From Candidatus Methanovirga aequatorialis (GTDB taxonomy: Archaea; Methanobacteriota; Methanobacteria; Methanobacteriales; Methanobacteriaceae), in NCBI GenBank assembly GCA_031282205.1, contig JAITEE010000051.1, positions 1 to 45,797 on the forward strand: a DNA stretch of 45,797 nucleotides, read 5' to 3'. A program made the position numbers and the translations under genes. Positions 17,274 through 26,314 of this stretch are shown one piece after another. Positions within the stretch are counted from its first letter, which is position 1. Every line of letters begins with the position of its first letter. The notes under the pieces are model-generated. The model saw only the letters and a program-made list of their open reading frames with translations. It searched no databases and had not been told where the DNA came from.

Positions 17274-17387
17274 GCAAATATCTCTACCCCTATTTCTCAA
17301 TCCAGATCACAAATATAATTACCAAAATAAATATCAGAGTCTATTGCAAATATCTCTGCCTATATTTCTCAATCCAGATCGTAGTCC
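17274..17387 (-). repeat. Two decayed tandem copies of the rfcL 5' end
   Basis: The blocks CAAATATCTCTACCCCTATT plus TCTCAATCCAGATC (from 17275) and CAAATATCTCTGCCTATATT plus TCTCAATCCAGATC (from 17345) repeat each other at about 70-bp spacing. On the minus strand the second reads IWIEKYRQRYLQ, clearly like the rfcL start IWTEKYRPK; the first reads IWIEK then stop. They appear to be partial duplications of the gene start, left upstream of the functional copy. Confidence 0.65.
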
Positions 17388-17437
17388 CGTATTCAACGAT
17401 CATTCAGCCAAAATTTTTTCTAAAAAGGTTAGGTTTA

Positions 17438-18388
17438 TTATAAAAATTTAATTAGCATAGCTTCTAGTTGTATTCGTGGATTGGCTCCTTCTCTAATTCT
17501 AAAATCTGTATTAGCTATTCCATCGATTAAATTAATATATACCTCAGAATCCATGTTTCCTTCCATGGCTCTTCTTGATACGTCCCTATATATCTGATTT
17601 ATTAAATCTTCTCCACTTGTTCCCTGCAATATGAGGATTTCTCTTAAAATTTCCCTTGAACCCATAAAATCACCAGTCAATGCTTTTGTTATCATATCAG
17701 TAACATCTTGTGGTTTTGCCTTGGATATAACCTCATAAATAGTATCGTTATTAATTTTATCACCTATTGAAGCAGAAGCTTGTAAAATATTTATTGCCTT
17801 TCTCATATCACCTTCTGCAAAGTATACAATAGATTCAATAGCTGAATCTTCATATTCCACCTCTTCTTCATCGGCAATAGTTTTTAGTCTATTGATAATT
17901 TCTTGACCTTTAATTGGAGTGAATCTAAATATGGCACATCGTGATTGAATAGGATCAATTATTTTAGATGAATAGTTACAGGAGAGTATGAATACAGCCG
18001 TTTTAGTGTACATTTCCATTTCACGTCTAAGAGCATGTTGAGCATCCTTTGTCATGTTATCCACTTCATCTAAGAATACGATTTTAAATGGGGCTCCAAC
18101 TGGTTTTAATCTACAAAAATCTTTTATATTTGTTCTTACCGTATCTATTCCCCTTGCATCGGATGCATTTAATTCAAGAAGGTTTTGACGCCAATATTTC
18201 CCAATAGCTGATTTTACAAGTGCTAAAGCCGTCGTTGTTTTTCCAACTCCAGCAGGTCCAGTAAACATTAAATTTGGCATTCCATCATCATTTCCAATAT
18301 ATTTTTTCAATCTGTCCGTCACGTGATTTTGACCGACTATCTCATCTAAACTCTGAGGTCTGTACTTTTCTACCCAAGGACCATTCAT
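17438..18388 (-). CDS. rfcS: Replication factor C small subunit
   Basis: Four RFC-S subunits and one RFC-L make the archaeal clamp loader. The 316 residues show [17 protein letters not shown] (box II), Walker [12 protein letters not shown] near 44, Walker [10 protein letters not shown] near 105, the SRC motif with its arginine finger ([10 protein letters not shown]) and a helical collar. The size is that of an intein-free gene; many archaeal rfcS genes contain inteins and this one does not. The start has GGTGAT nearby (CCTGGTGATGTAATG), which fixes it. It is first in the pair with rfcL. Confidence 0.97.
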   Translation of the reverse strand: MNGPWVEKYRPQSLDEIVGQNHVTDRLKKYIGNDDGMPNLMFTGPAGVGKTTTALALVKSAIGKYWRQNLLELNASDARGIDTVRTNIKDFCRLKPVGAPFKIVFLDEVDNMTKDAQHALRREMEMYTKTAVFILSCNYSSKIIDPIQSRCAIFRFTPIKGQEIINRLKTIADEEEVEYEDSAIESIVYFAEGDMRKAINILQASASIGDKINNDTIYEVISKAKPQDVTDMITKALTGDFMGSREILREILILQGTSGEDLINQIYRDVSRRAMEGNMDSEVYINLIDGIANTDFRIREGANPRIQLEAMLIKFL

Positions 18389-18730
18389 TACATCACCAGG
18401 AATTAATTAAAAATAAAATATCTCTTTTTAAATTAAATTATTGCAAACATTATTATTTTGTATAACTTCTTATTTAAATAATATTTTATATATAAATTTA
18501 ACAACGTAGTAGCTATTTAACTAAAAATAAAAAAATAATCATATAAAAATGTTTTTCAATTTTATATTTATTATGGTTTAATAGTTAGTTATATTATAAC
18601 ATATAATATTTTTAAATTATATATGATTAATTAACAGTTAATTAGTACGTTTAATCAATATTACGCCATACTGTCAATTATTATCTTTTAGTTAAACAAT
18701 TAACTTAAATTCAGAAAATATGAGCAAAAA
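18389..18730. other. Divergent promoter region
   Basis: This separates rfcS (left) from the ModE-like gene (right), so it should hold both promoters. It is AT-rich with several TATA-like strings. A GC-richer patch, ATTAGTACG...TATTACGCCATACTG (18636-18675), stands out about 60-95 bases before the ModE-like start and could bind a regulator. No symmetry is clear. Confidence 0.4.
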
Positions 18731-19621
18731 ATGAAATATATGAAGTTTAAAGCTGAAATTGGAATGGAGATCAATGGGAAAAAGTATGATCACAGATTAT
18801 TTAAAACATTAGAAACAGTAGCTAAAACTTTTTCTCAAAGAAAATCATCGAATGAGTTAAACGTATCCCATAGTGTTCTTAATCGTAGAATTAAGAATGC
18901 TGAAGATAAATTAGGTTTTAAATTAGTTCAAACTACTAAATCTGGAACAGAATTAACAGCCCAAGCTAACAAATTACTTGAAAAATATTTTGAATATGAA
19001 AATAAGGTCAACGAAGTAAATAAAATCATGATCTATGGAGGCCCAATTACAGTAGGACTTTTAGAATATTTAAGTGCTGATTTTCCAATGGATATTGGAC
19101 TTTATAGTTGTAGTGATGAGGACTCCTACGGTCTAGGAAAAAGGAGTTTGGTCGATATTTTAGCTTTAGATGACCCCTTGTTAGGATTTAAAAAAGATTT
19201 GGAATTCATTCCAATAGCTCATGACCACCTTGTTTTAGTAACAAATGACGAAAAAAGGAATATAAAATATTTTGATGATTTAAATGGTCTTGACTTTATA
19301 TCTGTGAATGGTACGGCTCAAAGGTTGGCATGGCAAACTTTAAAAGATAACGATATAAATTTTAATATTGTAAAAACTTTCAACTCTCAATATGATGCGT
19401 TTAAATTGGTTAAAAATTCCAAATCTACTTACACATTTCTAAATGGTAGTTTTTTTAAGGGAAGCAATATATTAAAAAGAGAAACAGAACATGTTATCAG
19501 TTTAGTACCATTAAACGCTGACAAAAAGGGAGTCAATGAATTTATAAATTATGTATTAAGCTATGGTCAGAAAAAAATAGCTGAGCAAGGATTTAAACCA
19601 ATAAAACCATGGAAAACATAA
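18731..19621 (+). CDS. ModE-like winged-helix regulator with periplasmic-binding-like domain
   Basis: The N-terminal 90 residues form a ModE/LysR-type winged helix-turn-helix (RLFKTLETVAKTFSQRKSS, then VSHSVLNRRIKNAEDKLGFKLV, then TTKSGTELT). From about residue 100 the protein resembles a PBP-like ligand-binding domain: IMIYGGPITVGLLEYLSADF, IPIAHDHLVLVTND, FISVNGTAQRLAWQTL. This combination is found in methanogen regulators thought to sense molybdate or tungstate, but no oxyanion-binding TOBE (molbindin) domain is present. The ligand is therefore unassigned. It is a single gene with a long upstream region. Confidence 0.8.
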   Translation: MKYMKFKAEIGMEINGKKYDHRLFKTLETVAKTFSQRKSSNELNVSHSVLNRRIKNAEDKLGFKLVQTTKSGTELTAQANKLLEKYFEYENKVNEVNKIMIYGGPITVGLLEYLSADFPMDIGLYSCSDEDSYGLGKRSLVDILALDDPLLGFKKDLEFIPIAHDHLVLVTNDEKRNIKYFDDLNGLDFISVNGTAQRLAWQTLKDNDINFNIVKTFNSQYDAFKLVKNSKSTYTFLNGSFFKGSNILKRETEHVISLVPLNADKKGVNEFINYVLSYGQKKIAEQGFKPIKPWKT

Positions 19622-19797
19622 TAGTTGTTATCTATGTTCAACCATTAGCGTTTATTTGTTGGAACCTTTCAAACATAATCTTTTTAAAAAAAGGATTAAA
19701 ACAATTAACTCACAATTAAACCTTAAAACCTAAGTTTTTTCAGAGATAAACCAGTGATTTCACTAATTTAATATTTTTTTGAAAATAGGACGTTATG

Positions 19798-20697
19798 CTA
19801 CGTATTTAAAACGAGTCTTGCAAGCTCTTCTTTTATGTTCATACTTGTCATTTTAGTGTTAGCTATTTCTACATCCTTAACTATTCTTTCTATTTTCATT
19901 TTAAGTTCAACATCTTCCTTATCAATAATAAATTTATTTAAGAAGTTACTATACATGGAAGCTACTCCATAAGGAGACACTTCGTATCCTAAGGCCTTCA
20001 TAAATTTGCCTGTTGGACCACTTACAGGATTGTTACCTATAATAGGTGATATGGCTACAACATAAGCTTTCTCCAATGCTTTTTTAACATCTTTCATTGA
20101 TATAATTGGTAGAATTGATGTAATTGGGTTTGATGGTCCAATTACAACCATATCAGATTTTTCAATAGATGGAATAACTTCTTTTGATGGTTTAACATTA
20201 TCGAATACAACATCTTCAACTTTGGGTTCTGATTTTTCTTTTATTAAGAATTGATGAAATTTTAACTCCCCAATATCTGTGACTATTTTTATCTGAGATT
20301 TTTCATCACTCATTGGAATTATTTTTGCTTTGATGTTTAAGCTCTTTCTTTGAATATCCACCACTTCGGTAAGGCTGTGGGTTTTTAATAGTTGTGTTTT
20401 TTGTATTTTTATTGCTCTATCCTTATCACCAATTCTAAGTAGTTCTGGAGAATTTAGTCTATTAAGTTCTTCATTCGTGATAAACGTATCGTTTTTGATT
20501 CCATACCATGTTTCATCATTGATCATATCTGCAAATGTGTACATGACCGTGTCAATATCTGCAGCAATGTAGACTCCTGAAAAGTAGTCGTTTTCCAAGG
20601 TGTTAACTACGACTTTTATTTTTTTTTGGTCGTGTATTCTTTTAATACCTTGGATTAGTTTGGGAGTTCCTGTTCCACCAGATAGAATCGTAATCAT
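19798..20697 (-). CDS. cofD: 2-phospho-L-lactate transferase (coenzyme F420)
   Basis: CofD joins the phospholactate moiety, from its guanylyl-activated form, to the deazaflavin Fo to give F420-0. The N-terminus MITILSGGTGTPKLIQGIKR is the family's nucleotide-binding glycine loop. VVNTLENDYFSGVYIAADIDTVMYTFAD and DMVVIGPSNPITSILPI are further hallmark stretches. The 299 residues are full length. It is 18 bases after cofE on the same strand, so the two F420 genes are probably co-transcribed. Confidence 0.96.
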   Translation of the reverse strand: MITILSGGTGTPKLIQGIKRIHDQKKIKVVVNTLENDYFSGVYIAADIDTVMYTFADMINDETWYGIKNDTFITNEELNRLNSPELLRIGDKDRAIKIQKTQLLKTHSLTEVVDIQRKSLNIKAKIIPMSDEKSQIKIVTDIGELKFHQFLIKEKSEPKVEDVVFDNVKPSKEVIPSIEKSDMVVIGPSNPITSILPIISMKDVKKALEKAYVVAISPIIGNNPVSGPTGKFMKALGYEVSPYGVASMYSNFLNKFIIDKEDVELKMKIERIVKDVEIANTKMTSMNIKEELARLVLNT

Positions 20698-20715
20698 TTT
20701 GATACCTTCAATATT

Positions 20716-21480
20716 TCATTTTCTAAAAACATCTTGTTCTTTTGGTCTAAGTAGTGATTTGATTCCTTTTTCAGCATTTCGAAGATTTTTAAAGTTTTTA
20801 AATCCTTTTATGATGACAATAGGTATTCCTTCATTGGCTTGACCCATGATTAGTGATGCTGCAGCTGATAATTCATCAGCAATCGCTATTTCAGTGGTTT
20901 GAAGCTCTCTGCCATATAAGTCCTTTTCCCCTTTTCTCTTCCATAACGGATCAATACCAGACGATCCAATGGCTACTCCAACGGCACCATTTCTAAAGGC
21001 ACGTCCTTGTGTATCAGTAATTATAATGGCTAATTTAACATCATATTCATTTTCTAATGTTTTCCTAATTTTTAAAGCTGATTCATCTGGGTTGGTTGGA
21101 ATGGGTGTTGCAAATCCTGATTCAACGTTGGATTCATCAATTCCTGCATTTGCACAAACGAAACCATGTTTAGTTTCAGTTATTATGAAGTCTTTTCCAA
21201 TAGCTACCATTTCTTTGGATTCTTTAAGAATGGACTCTATAAGTTCAGGACTTTTACCAACTTTTTTAGCTATTTTGATTCCTTTTTCACTTGGTTTGAT
21301 TTTGTTTAATTCAATGATGTTGTTCTCTGATTTTGATATTAAGGTTTCGGCTATTAGTATAACGTCTCCATCTTCAACAGAATGTTTTTGTTTTTCAAGG
21401 GTGTCTATGATTACTTTGGATAGATCTACTTTTTCATTTATTATAGGGATATTCTCTAGTCCAATCAGTTCAATTTTCAT
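20716..21480 (-). CDS. cofE: F420-0:gamma-glutamyl ligase
   Basis: CofE adds the gamma-linked glutamates to F420-0 using GTP and Mg2+/Mn2+. Recognisable segments in 254 residues are [50 protein letters not shown] (metal-binding) and [21 protein letters not shown]. Length matches the archaeal enzyme, which lacks the bacterial FbiB nitroreductase extension. It is upstream of cofD in the same transcript. Confidence 0.97.
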   Translation of the reverse strand: MKIELIGLENIPIINEKVDLSKVIIDTLEKQKHSVEDGDVILIAETLISKSENNIIELNKIKPSEKGIKIAKKVGKSPELIESILKESKEMVAIGKDFIITETKHGFVCANAGIDESNVESGFATPIPTNPDESALKIRKTLENEYDVKLAIIITDTQGRAFRNGAVGVAIGSSGIDPLWKRKGEKDLYGRELQTTEIAIADELSAAASLIMGQANEGIPIVIIKGFKNFKNLRNAEKGIKSLLRPKEQDVFRK

Positions 21481-21624
21481 GTTATCTTCGATATTTTAAT
21501 TTGGTTCATTGATAAAATAAATCTTTGTTGAATCGTCTTATTCAATTATTAAGGTGTTTTTCAATTAAATAGTAGTCAAATTAAAGTTGCTTTATTCGGT
21601 GATTGTCACCTTTAATTGAATATA

Positions 21625-22236
21625 TTAGTTGATAGAATCTATTGTCCATTCACCATTATAAATGGTTCCAACAGATGAAACTGGATTTGTAAAGTTTTTA
21701 AATTCTCCTTTATTAAAAATGAATTCTGCAACATCTTTAGAACTTTCGACTGGAAATTCAACTGATTTTGGACATTGTTGTTGATATGTTGATATGAACT
21801 TAGCTGTTCCATACTCTACTTTTTCAACTAAAATTTTTTCATGAGTTATAATGCCAATGTAAGCTTCATATTCATCTGGATTAACAACTCCAGCTATTCT
21901 TGGAGTGTTATACTTGTCTTTTTCATAATCCATTGTAAAAAGAGACAAAGTTAAGGCATCTTTTAAATTCATTCCAGAGTTTATTTTATCGGCAATAACA
22001 TCTGTGTGAGAACCGTTCGTCATAACAGCTATAACATCAACGATTTTTAAACAGTTATATGCTATATACGGATTTTCAAAGATATCTTTTTCATGTCCCT
22101 CCTTTGGGACTATTGAGGCGGTTTTTTTAGATATCTTAGTTCTTCTATTTGGAAAAGACCTGCTTGATACCCTGTAAGCTAAAAAAGGCTCATCTTCTTT
22201 ACTCATTCCTACCGCTAATATTCTACCTAAATACAT
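21625..22236 (-). CDS. purO: IMP cyclohydrolase, archaeal PurO type
   Basis: PurO closes FAICAR to IMP, the last step of de novo purine synthesis in many archaea, replacing the C-terminal half of bacterial PurH. The 203-residue product begins [10 protein letters not shown] and has [13 protein letters not shown] and [15 protein letters not shown], conserved PurO segments. Ending and length are normal. It lies 144 bases upstream of cofE on the same strand; the gap makes co-transcription uncertain. Confidence 0.95.
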   Translation of the reverse strand: MYLGRILAVGMSKEDEPFLAYRVSSRSFPNRRTKISKKTASIVPKEGHEKDIFENPYIAYNCLKIVDVIAVMTNGSHTDVIADKINSGMNLKDALTLSLFTMDYEKDKYNTPRIAGVVNPDEYEAYIGIITHEKILVEKVEYGTAKFISTYQQQCPKSVEFPVESSKDVAEFIFNKGEFKNFTNPVSSVGTIYNGEWTIDSIN

Positions 22237-22578
22237 TAGAATACACCTTAAGCTAATGTAATAATTAACTCTTCATCTACACCCATTGAAATGTTTTAGA
22301 GTAATTTTAAAAACAACCTATTAACGGATACAATAAAGCATCCACATAAATTATTTGGAGTTTAAAATGTAGTGAGACTGTCAAATTAATTTTTTTTAAA
22401 TTTAAACACTTTTTATTTTAAGAGTGTTATCATGATGATTTTTTAATCATTGAAGTGTCATTACTTATTAAAATATCATTACCACCGAATTAAATTAAAA
22501 AAAAATCATGTTTAGTTGGAAATTAATTTTGCAAAACACTATGAGAGAATAAAAAATAAAAAAAGTAAATGTTGTTGG
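22237..22578. other. Intergenic with hairpins
   Basis: This lies between the purO start and the histone 3' end. It contains an inverted pair AACACT/AGTGTT (about 22406-22428) followed by ATGATGATTTTTTAATCAT, so several small stems are possible. A mono-exonic ncRNA or histone 3' processing signals cannot be told apart by eye. Confidence 0.35.
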
Positions 22579-22803
22579 TTAACATTTACATGTTTGTGAT
22601 TTAACGGCTAATTCAACATCTTCAGCTTTAACGGTTTTACGACCAGCATGTTTTGCATAAGAAACAGCTTTTTCTGCTACTGCAGTAGCACATCCTTCTA
22701 ATACTTCAACTAAGACTTTTTTTGCTTCTTCACTTATTCTTTCAGCACCAGCATTTTTAACTATTCTTGCAACAGGTGCAACGGGTAATTCATTTTTCAT
22801 CAT
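22579..22803 (-). CDS. Archaeal histone (HMf family)
   Basis: The product is a 74-residue histone-fold protein that wraps DNA as dimers polymerised into hypernucleosomes. It has the canonical features: ELPVAPVARIVKNAGAERIS (helix 1 and loop 1, with RIVK), the long second helix, and KHAGRKTVKAEDVELAV (loop 2 RKT and helix 3). Cys residues at EGCATAV and the terminal SQTCKC are unusual. I chose ATG at 22803 because a GTGAG lies 5 bases before it; an upstream ATG at 22821 would add MWRCEI and overlap the ribosome binding site. Confidence 0.95.
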   Translation of the reverse strand: MMKNELPVAPVARIVKNAGAERISEEAKKVLVEVLEGCATAVAEKAVSYAKHAGRKTVKAEDVELAVKSQTCKC

Positions 22804-22821
22804 AATCTCACATCTCCACAT

Positions 22822-23264
22822 TTTTTATATAAACTATTTTTTTTACTTAATAATAATAAGCATTAATGTAACGTTGCTTATTATCATGATTAGTTAGTGA
22901 TTTATTATATTTAAATGTATCTCTTAATTTTTGAAAAATATATCGGACGTTTGGAATATGGATGACAATTTGGATTTTCAAGAGACTGTTTAAACAATTC
23001 CTTTACTAAATTTTTTAAAAACCTTTTTTTGATAAATGGTTTAATAAATTTTGATTATAAATTAAATCAATAAAAATTATAAGATATATAATAATGTGAA
23101 TAATACATGAAAAAGTTGTAGCACATTTATACAGTCAATCATAGTGAAAAAGATGTAGAATCAATTATAAATCAGATTCTAATAGACGTTATCATTGTAA
23201 TATTTTACAGACTGTGTCAAAAATTTTTAATCCCCAAGCTAATCCCCAAGTCAAATTGGAAAAA
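22822..23264. other. Histone upstream region, no gene seen
   Basis: A TATA-like TTTATATAAA at about 22823-22834 (minus strand) lies close to the histone start. The rest, down to the Fic remnant, is AT-rich with GACTGTGTCAAAAATTTTTAATCC near 23212 and two AATCCCCAAG direct repeats (23229-23249). No gene is apparent. Confidence 0.4.
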
Positions 23265-23719
23265 TTAAATTAATACGTAGTGTGTGTTTCTACCTTTAAC
23301 TACTCTTTTTATAACATTTAACTTTTCTAACTTATGAGTTTCCTCTCTTGCAGCAGTATCTGAAATGGAAAACATTTTTTGAATAGTTTTATTCATTATT
23401 TTGCCTTCAGATAATATTTTTTCAACTATAGCCATCTGTCTTTCATTTAAAGCAATTTGACCTTTTTCTTTTAAAAATTTGGCGTCTTTACTAAGGCTAA
23501 GTACTCTTTCCTTAACACTATTTATACTAATTGCAACACCTTCAGTAAAATACTCTAACCATTGGGTTAAGTCAAGAGTGTCTTGATTAACACTTCTCAA
23601 TGCAAAATAGTAACTTGGTCTATCCCTGTTGTAGTAGTCATCTAACCCAAAAATATTAAATACTATTGGTAAAATAGCTAAAACCGTCTATCCCTGTCGT
23701 AGTAGTCATCTAACGTAAA
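23265..23719 (-). pseudogene. Fic family protein, C-terminal remnant
   Basis: The in-frame minus-strand sequence reads LAILPIVFNIFGLDDYYNRD, then YYFALRSVNQDTLDLTQWLEYF, the end of the Fic domain and its downstream helix. It goes on into a winged helix (LNERQMAIVEKIL, MNKTIQKMFSISDTAAREET, VIKRVVKGRNTHYVLI). The catalytic HPFxDGNGR core is missing upstream, so AMPylation is impossible. A 30-bp stretch encoding LDDYYDRDR is duplicated 67 bases upstream (23690-23716) and ends in a stop. An ATG at 23600 could still drive a 111-residue wHTH protein, but there is no evidence that it does. Confidence 0.8.
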
Positions 23720-23780
23720 AAAAACCTTTTCAATTACTAAATTATGTTGTCTTGACACCAGAATATAAATTAAAAATACT

Positions 23781-23892
23781 TGAGAGGTGGTCAAAACTAA
23801 TTTTTTTTAAGAAAAAATTTTCTTATTTTCTAAATTAAAGCATTTTTAGAGCTTTTTAATTTTAAAATTTAGACTTTTGTCCACCTCTCAAA
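23781..23892. mobile_element. Element D, hairpin with long terminal inverted repeats
   Basis: Ends TTGAGAGGTGGTCAAAACTA and (reverse complement of the right end) TTGAGAGGTGGACAAAAGTC pair almost perfectly over about 17 bases. The 112-bp element has an AT-rich centre that can extend the stem. No open frame lies inside. It sits in the gap between mfnD and the Fic remnant. It may be a MITE, or a strong terminator-like hairpin; only one copy occurs here. Confidence 0.55.
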
Positions 23893-23966
23893 TTACTTAC
23901 TTTAAAAAATAAACTGTCATTAAAAATTTTCAAATCAACTTCCATGCCTACAAGTTAGCAGTTATG

Positions 23967-25001
23967 TTATGAAAATTTTGGGAACTCCACTACATCTAAA
24001 TATTCTCCTTTTTTTATGAACCTAACCTCACCATTAAATTTAAAATTTATAGAATCTAAATCTATTTGATTAGTTAACAACTTTACTATAGTCTCACCAA
24101 TATTTATATCGACCACTTTAGTCAATCCAACATAAGAAGTCGTAAACCTGGAATTAATCTCTAAAAAATAAACTCTATCATCAGATAATATTAAATCAAC
24201 ACCAACAAAACCTTTAAGACCTCCAATAGCTTCAATAGCTGTTTTAGCTACTTCAAAAGCATCATGTTTTAAGGGATGGTTAAAGGGGATCTCCCCTCCA
24301 AGATAGCTAAATTCACTATCACGGACAGCTATTAATTGTTTATTTAAACTAATTGGTAAAGATTCATTTCCATCTGATATTAAACTAACACTTACAATTT
24401 CACCCTCAACAAATTCTTGAACCAAAAAATCATTTTCATAATCATTTAAATTACATATATCTTTTTCATCAGATACTAGAATGGTATCTTGACAATCAAC
24501 ACCACAGACAGGTTTAACTACCAAATTGGAGTTAAATTCACTGAAAAGTTGTTCAACGAGTGAATGGTGATCATTGTTATCAGCAGTTATTTTTATTGTT
24601 CTAGGTTGGGTAACCCTATCTTTTAAAAGTAGATATGTATCATGTTTATTAGAACATTTTAAAACTCCTTTAGAATTGGATCCCAATATTTCCACACCTT
24701 GATCTTCAATTAACTTAGTTAACTCATATAAAATCATGTCCTCTTCTGCTCCAATGAACATGACCTTATTAAACTTAGAGACGTTAATCTCTAACCAAGT
24801 GAATAGATCTTCCTCAATAGATATTATACTAACGAAGTCGTAGCCCTTAAAAAATGAAAGAAAATTTTTAGAAATAAGTAGATGTACTTCAAAATTTTTT
24901 AATTCATTTAAAAGACCTTCTATCATTGCTTTAGCTTCAGATATTATGGAGTGATCGTCACTCTTAGAGGCAGTGAAATATTCAAACAATAAAATCTTCA
25001 T
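23967..25001 (-). CDS. mfnD: ATP-grasp ligase, probable tyramine-L-glutamate ligase (methanofuran)
   Basis: MfnD links gamma-glutamate to tyramine early in methanofuran synthesis. The 344-residue product is an ATP-grasp enzyme: N-terminal MKILLFEYFTASKSDD, nucleotide-binding segments NLVVKPVCGVDCQDTILV and DFLVQEFVEGEIVSVSLI, and the metal site VYFLEINSRFTTSYVGL. The opening FEYFTAS and general layout resemble archaeal MfnD, and methanogenesis cofactor genes fit the context. Related ATP-grasp enzymes (for example PylC- or RimK-like) cannot be excluded without alignment. It is transcribed alone. Confidence 0.7.
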   Translation of the reverse strand: MKILLFEYFTASKSDDHSIISEAKAMIEGLLNELKNFEVHLLISKNFLSFFKGYDFVSIISIEEDLFTWLEINVSKFNKVMFIGAEEDMILYELTKLIEDQGVEILGSNSKGVLKCSNKHDTYLLLKDRVTQPRTIKITADNNDHHSLVEQLFSEFNSNLVVKPVCGVDCQDTILVSDEKDICNLNDYENDFLVQEFVEGEIVSVSLISDGNESLPISLNKQLIAVRDSEFSYLGGEIPFNHPLKHDAFEVAKTAIEAIGGLKGFVGVDLILSDDRVYFLEINSRFTTSYVGLTKVVDINIGETIVKLLTNQIDLDSINFKFNGEVRFIKKGEYLDVVEFPKFS

Positions 25002-25140
25002 AACGAGAATCCATCCATTTTATACTACACTTCATATCCACTTTACTACCATCAATAAAATATTATGAATATTTTAATTTAAAAATTAAGTGTTTATCTT
25101 TATTTATAATTTTAATATGACAGATAAACCATCTATTTTA

Positions 25141-25260
25141 TAGTGATAACTGTAACGTTTATCAACTATTAATTATTATTTTTTATAAAAATTCTCTAAA
25201 ATAAGTTTAAATAGATAAAATTGATTATTAATATTTTATAAATTGATAAACTTTTCAAAG
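25141..25260 (+). repeat. Dispersed intergenic element E, copy 1
   Basis: The 120 bp begin TAGTGATAACTGTAACGTTTAT and end ATATTTTATAAATTGATAA plus ACTTTTCAAAG. They are roughly 75-80% identical to 34389-34507, and the last 30 bp recur at 1577-1613. The TTTAAATAGATA inside resembles a TATA box; with the conserved segment 3' of it, a small RNA gene is conceivable. It occupies the gap between mfnD and truA. Confidence 0.65.
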
Positions 25261-25365
25261 ATGACTACAATCAAAATTTTAAAATTTTTTTTAATTGAAT
25301 TACACAACAGAATATATAACTTCAATTTTTAAGAATTCGTTTAAGTTTCCAACATCCACACTCAC

Positions 25366-26202
25366 CTAGTCTTTGTCAACTTCAGGAACACTGAACAATA
25401 TATTCCTTGTTGAAGAGTAGGATTTTTCATATTCCAACATCTTTCTTTTTAGAACCCTTTGAAATCTTTCCATAGCGTAATCATCATATTGAAATTTAAT
25501 ATTCTTATAATGAACATCGACTAAGATCAAATTTTTTGGGGATGATGCCCTAATGTTGGCTTTAAAAGAAGGATTAAAATAATTAACTACCTCGTCTAGA
25601 TCCAATTTACCTCTTCCCACATCACGAAAAACCGCCATCATCTTCCTAATCATGTTCCAAAGAAAACTTTCTCCAAAAACATCAACATAAATCTGATAGC
25701 CTCTATCATCACCATCAACTTTATTAACTTCAATTTTATCGATTTTACGAATTGGTACCCTTTGATTTCTCTTTGTAAAGTTTGTAAAATCATGAACTCC
25801 TTCAAATAGCTTAGCTAACTTTCTAATCGAATCAATATCTAAGTCAAGATCATGAAAATTCTTTAAAAAATATCTGTAATGTTTATTCGATGAATATCTT
25901 GGTTTAAATCCAAAATGAACAGAGGTTTTAGCTATTATTCGAATATCTTCACTTAAAAAATCATTAATTTGATTGATTATAGGTTCTTTCTCTGAATTAA
26001 AAGATATCACATTTCCTAAACTATGAACACCCTTATCCGTCCTACCAGCAATAGAAAATTTGGAATCGTGTACGTTATCAATTAGTTTTAAGTCCGTTAA
26101 TGTGTCTATGATTTCCCCCTCAATGGTTTTAAAGTTTGGTTGTCTTTGAAACCCGTAAAATTCAGACCCGATGTATGCAACCTTTAAAGCAAATCTCTTC
26201 AT
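25366..26202 (-). CDS. truA: tRNA pseudouridine synthase A (positions 38-40)
   Basis: TruA isomerises uridines of the anticodon stem-loop. The product has 278 residues. The catalytic aspartate is in the motif SIAGRTDKGVHSLGNVISF near residue 52-57. Others are FKPRYSSNKHYRYFL, the GVHDFTNFTKR loop, and FLWNMIRKMM near 175, all conserved in TruA. It follows the phosphopantothenate synthetase gene at 112 bases on the same strand, so a shared transcript is possible. Confidence 0.95.
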   Translation of the reverse strand: MKRFALKVAYIGSEFYGFQRQPNFKTIEGEIIDTLTDLKLIDNVHDSKFSIAGRTDKGVHSLGNVISFNSEKEPIINQINDFLSEDIRIIAKTSVHFGFKPRYSSNKHYRYFLKNFHDLDLDIDSIRKLAKLFEGVHDFTNFTKRNQRVPIRKIDKIEVNKVDGDDRGYQIYVDVFGESFLWNMIRKMMAVFRDVGRGKLDLDEVVNYFNPSFKANIRASSPKNLILVDVHYKNIKFQYDDYAMERFQRVLKRKMLEYEKSYSSTRNILFSVPEVDKD

Positions 26203-26314
26203 AAAATCACACTGAAAACTATTTACTCTCCAATATTCCTGCTCTTTTTATTTGTTTTAAACGATGATAACACGGTACACAAAGATAGACAAAATATCAC
26301 TTGAATCCGTTAAT

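Noticed and set aside
22579-22821. Histone starting at 22821
   Set aside because: This ATG overlaps the probable ribosome binding site and adds MWRCEI, which no histone carries; the start at 22803 fits the family.
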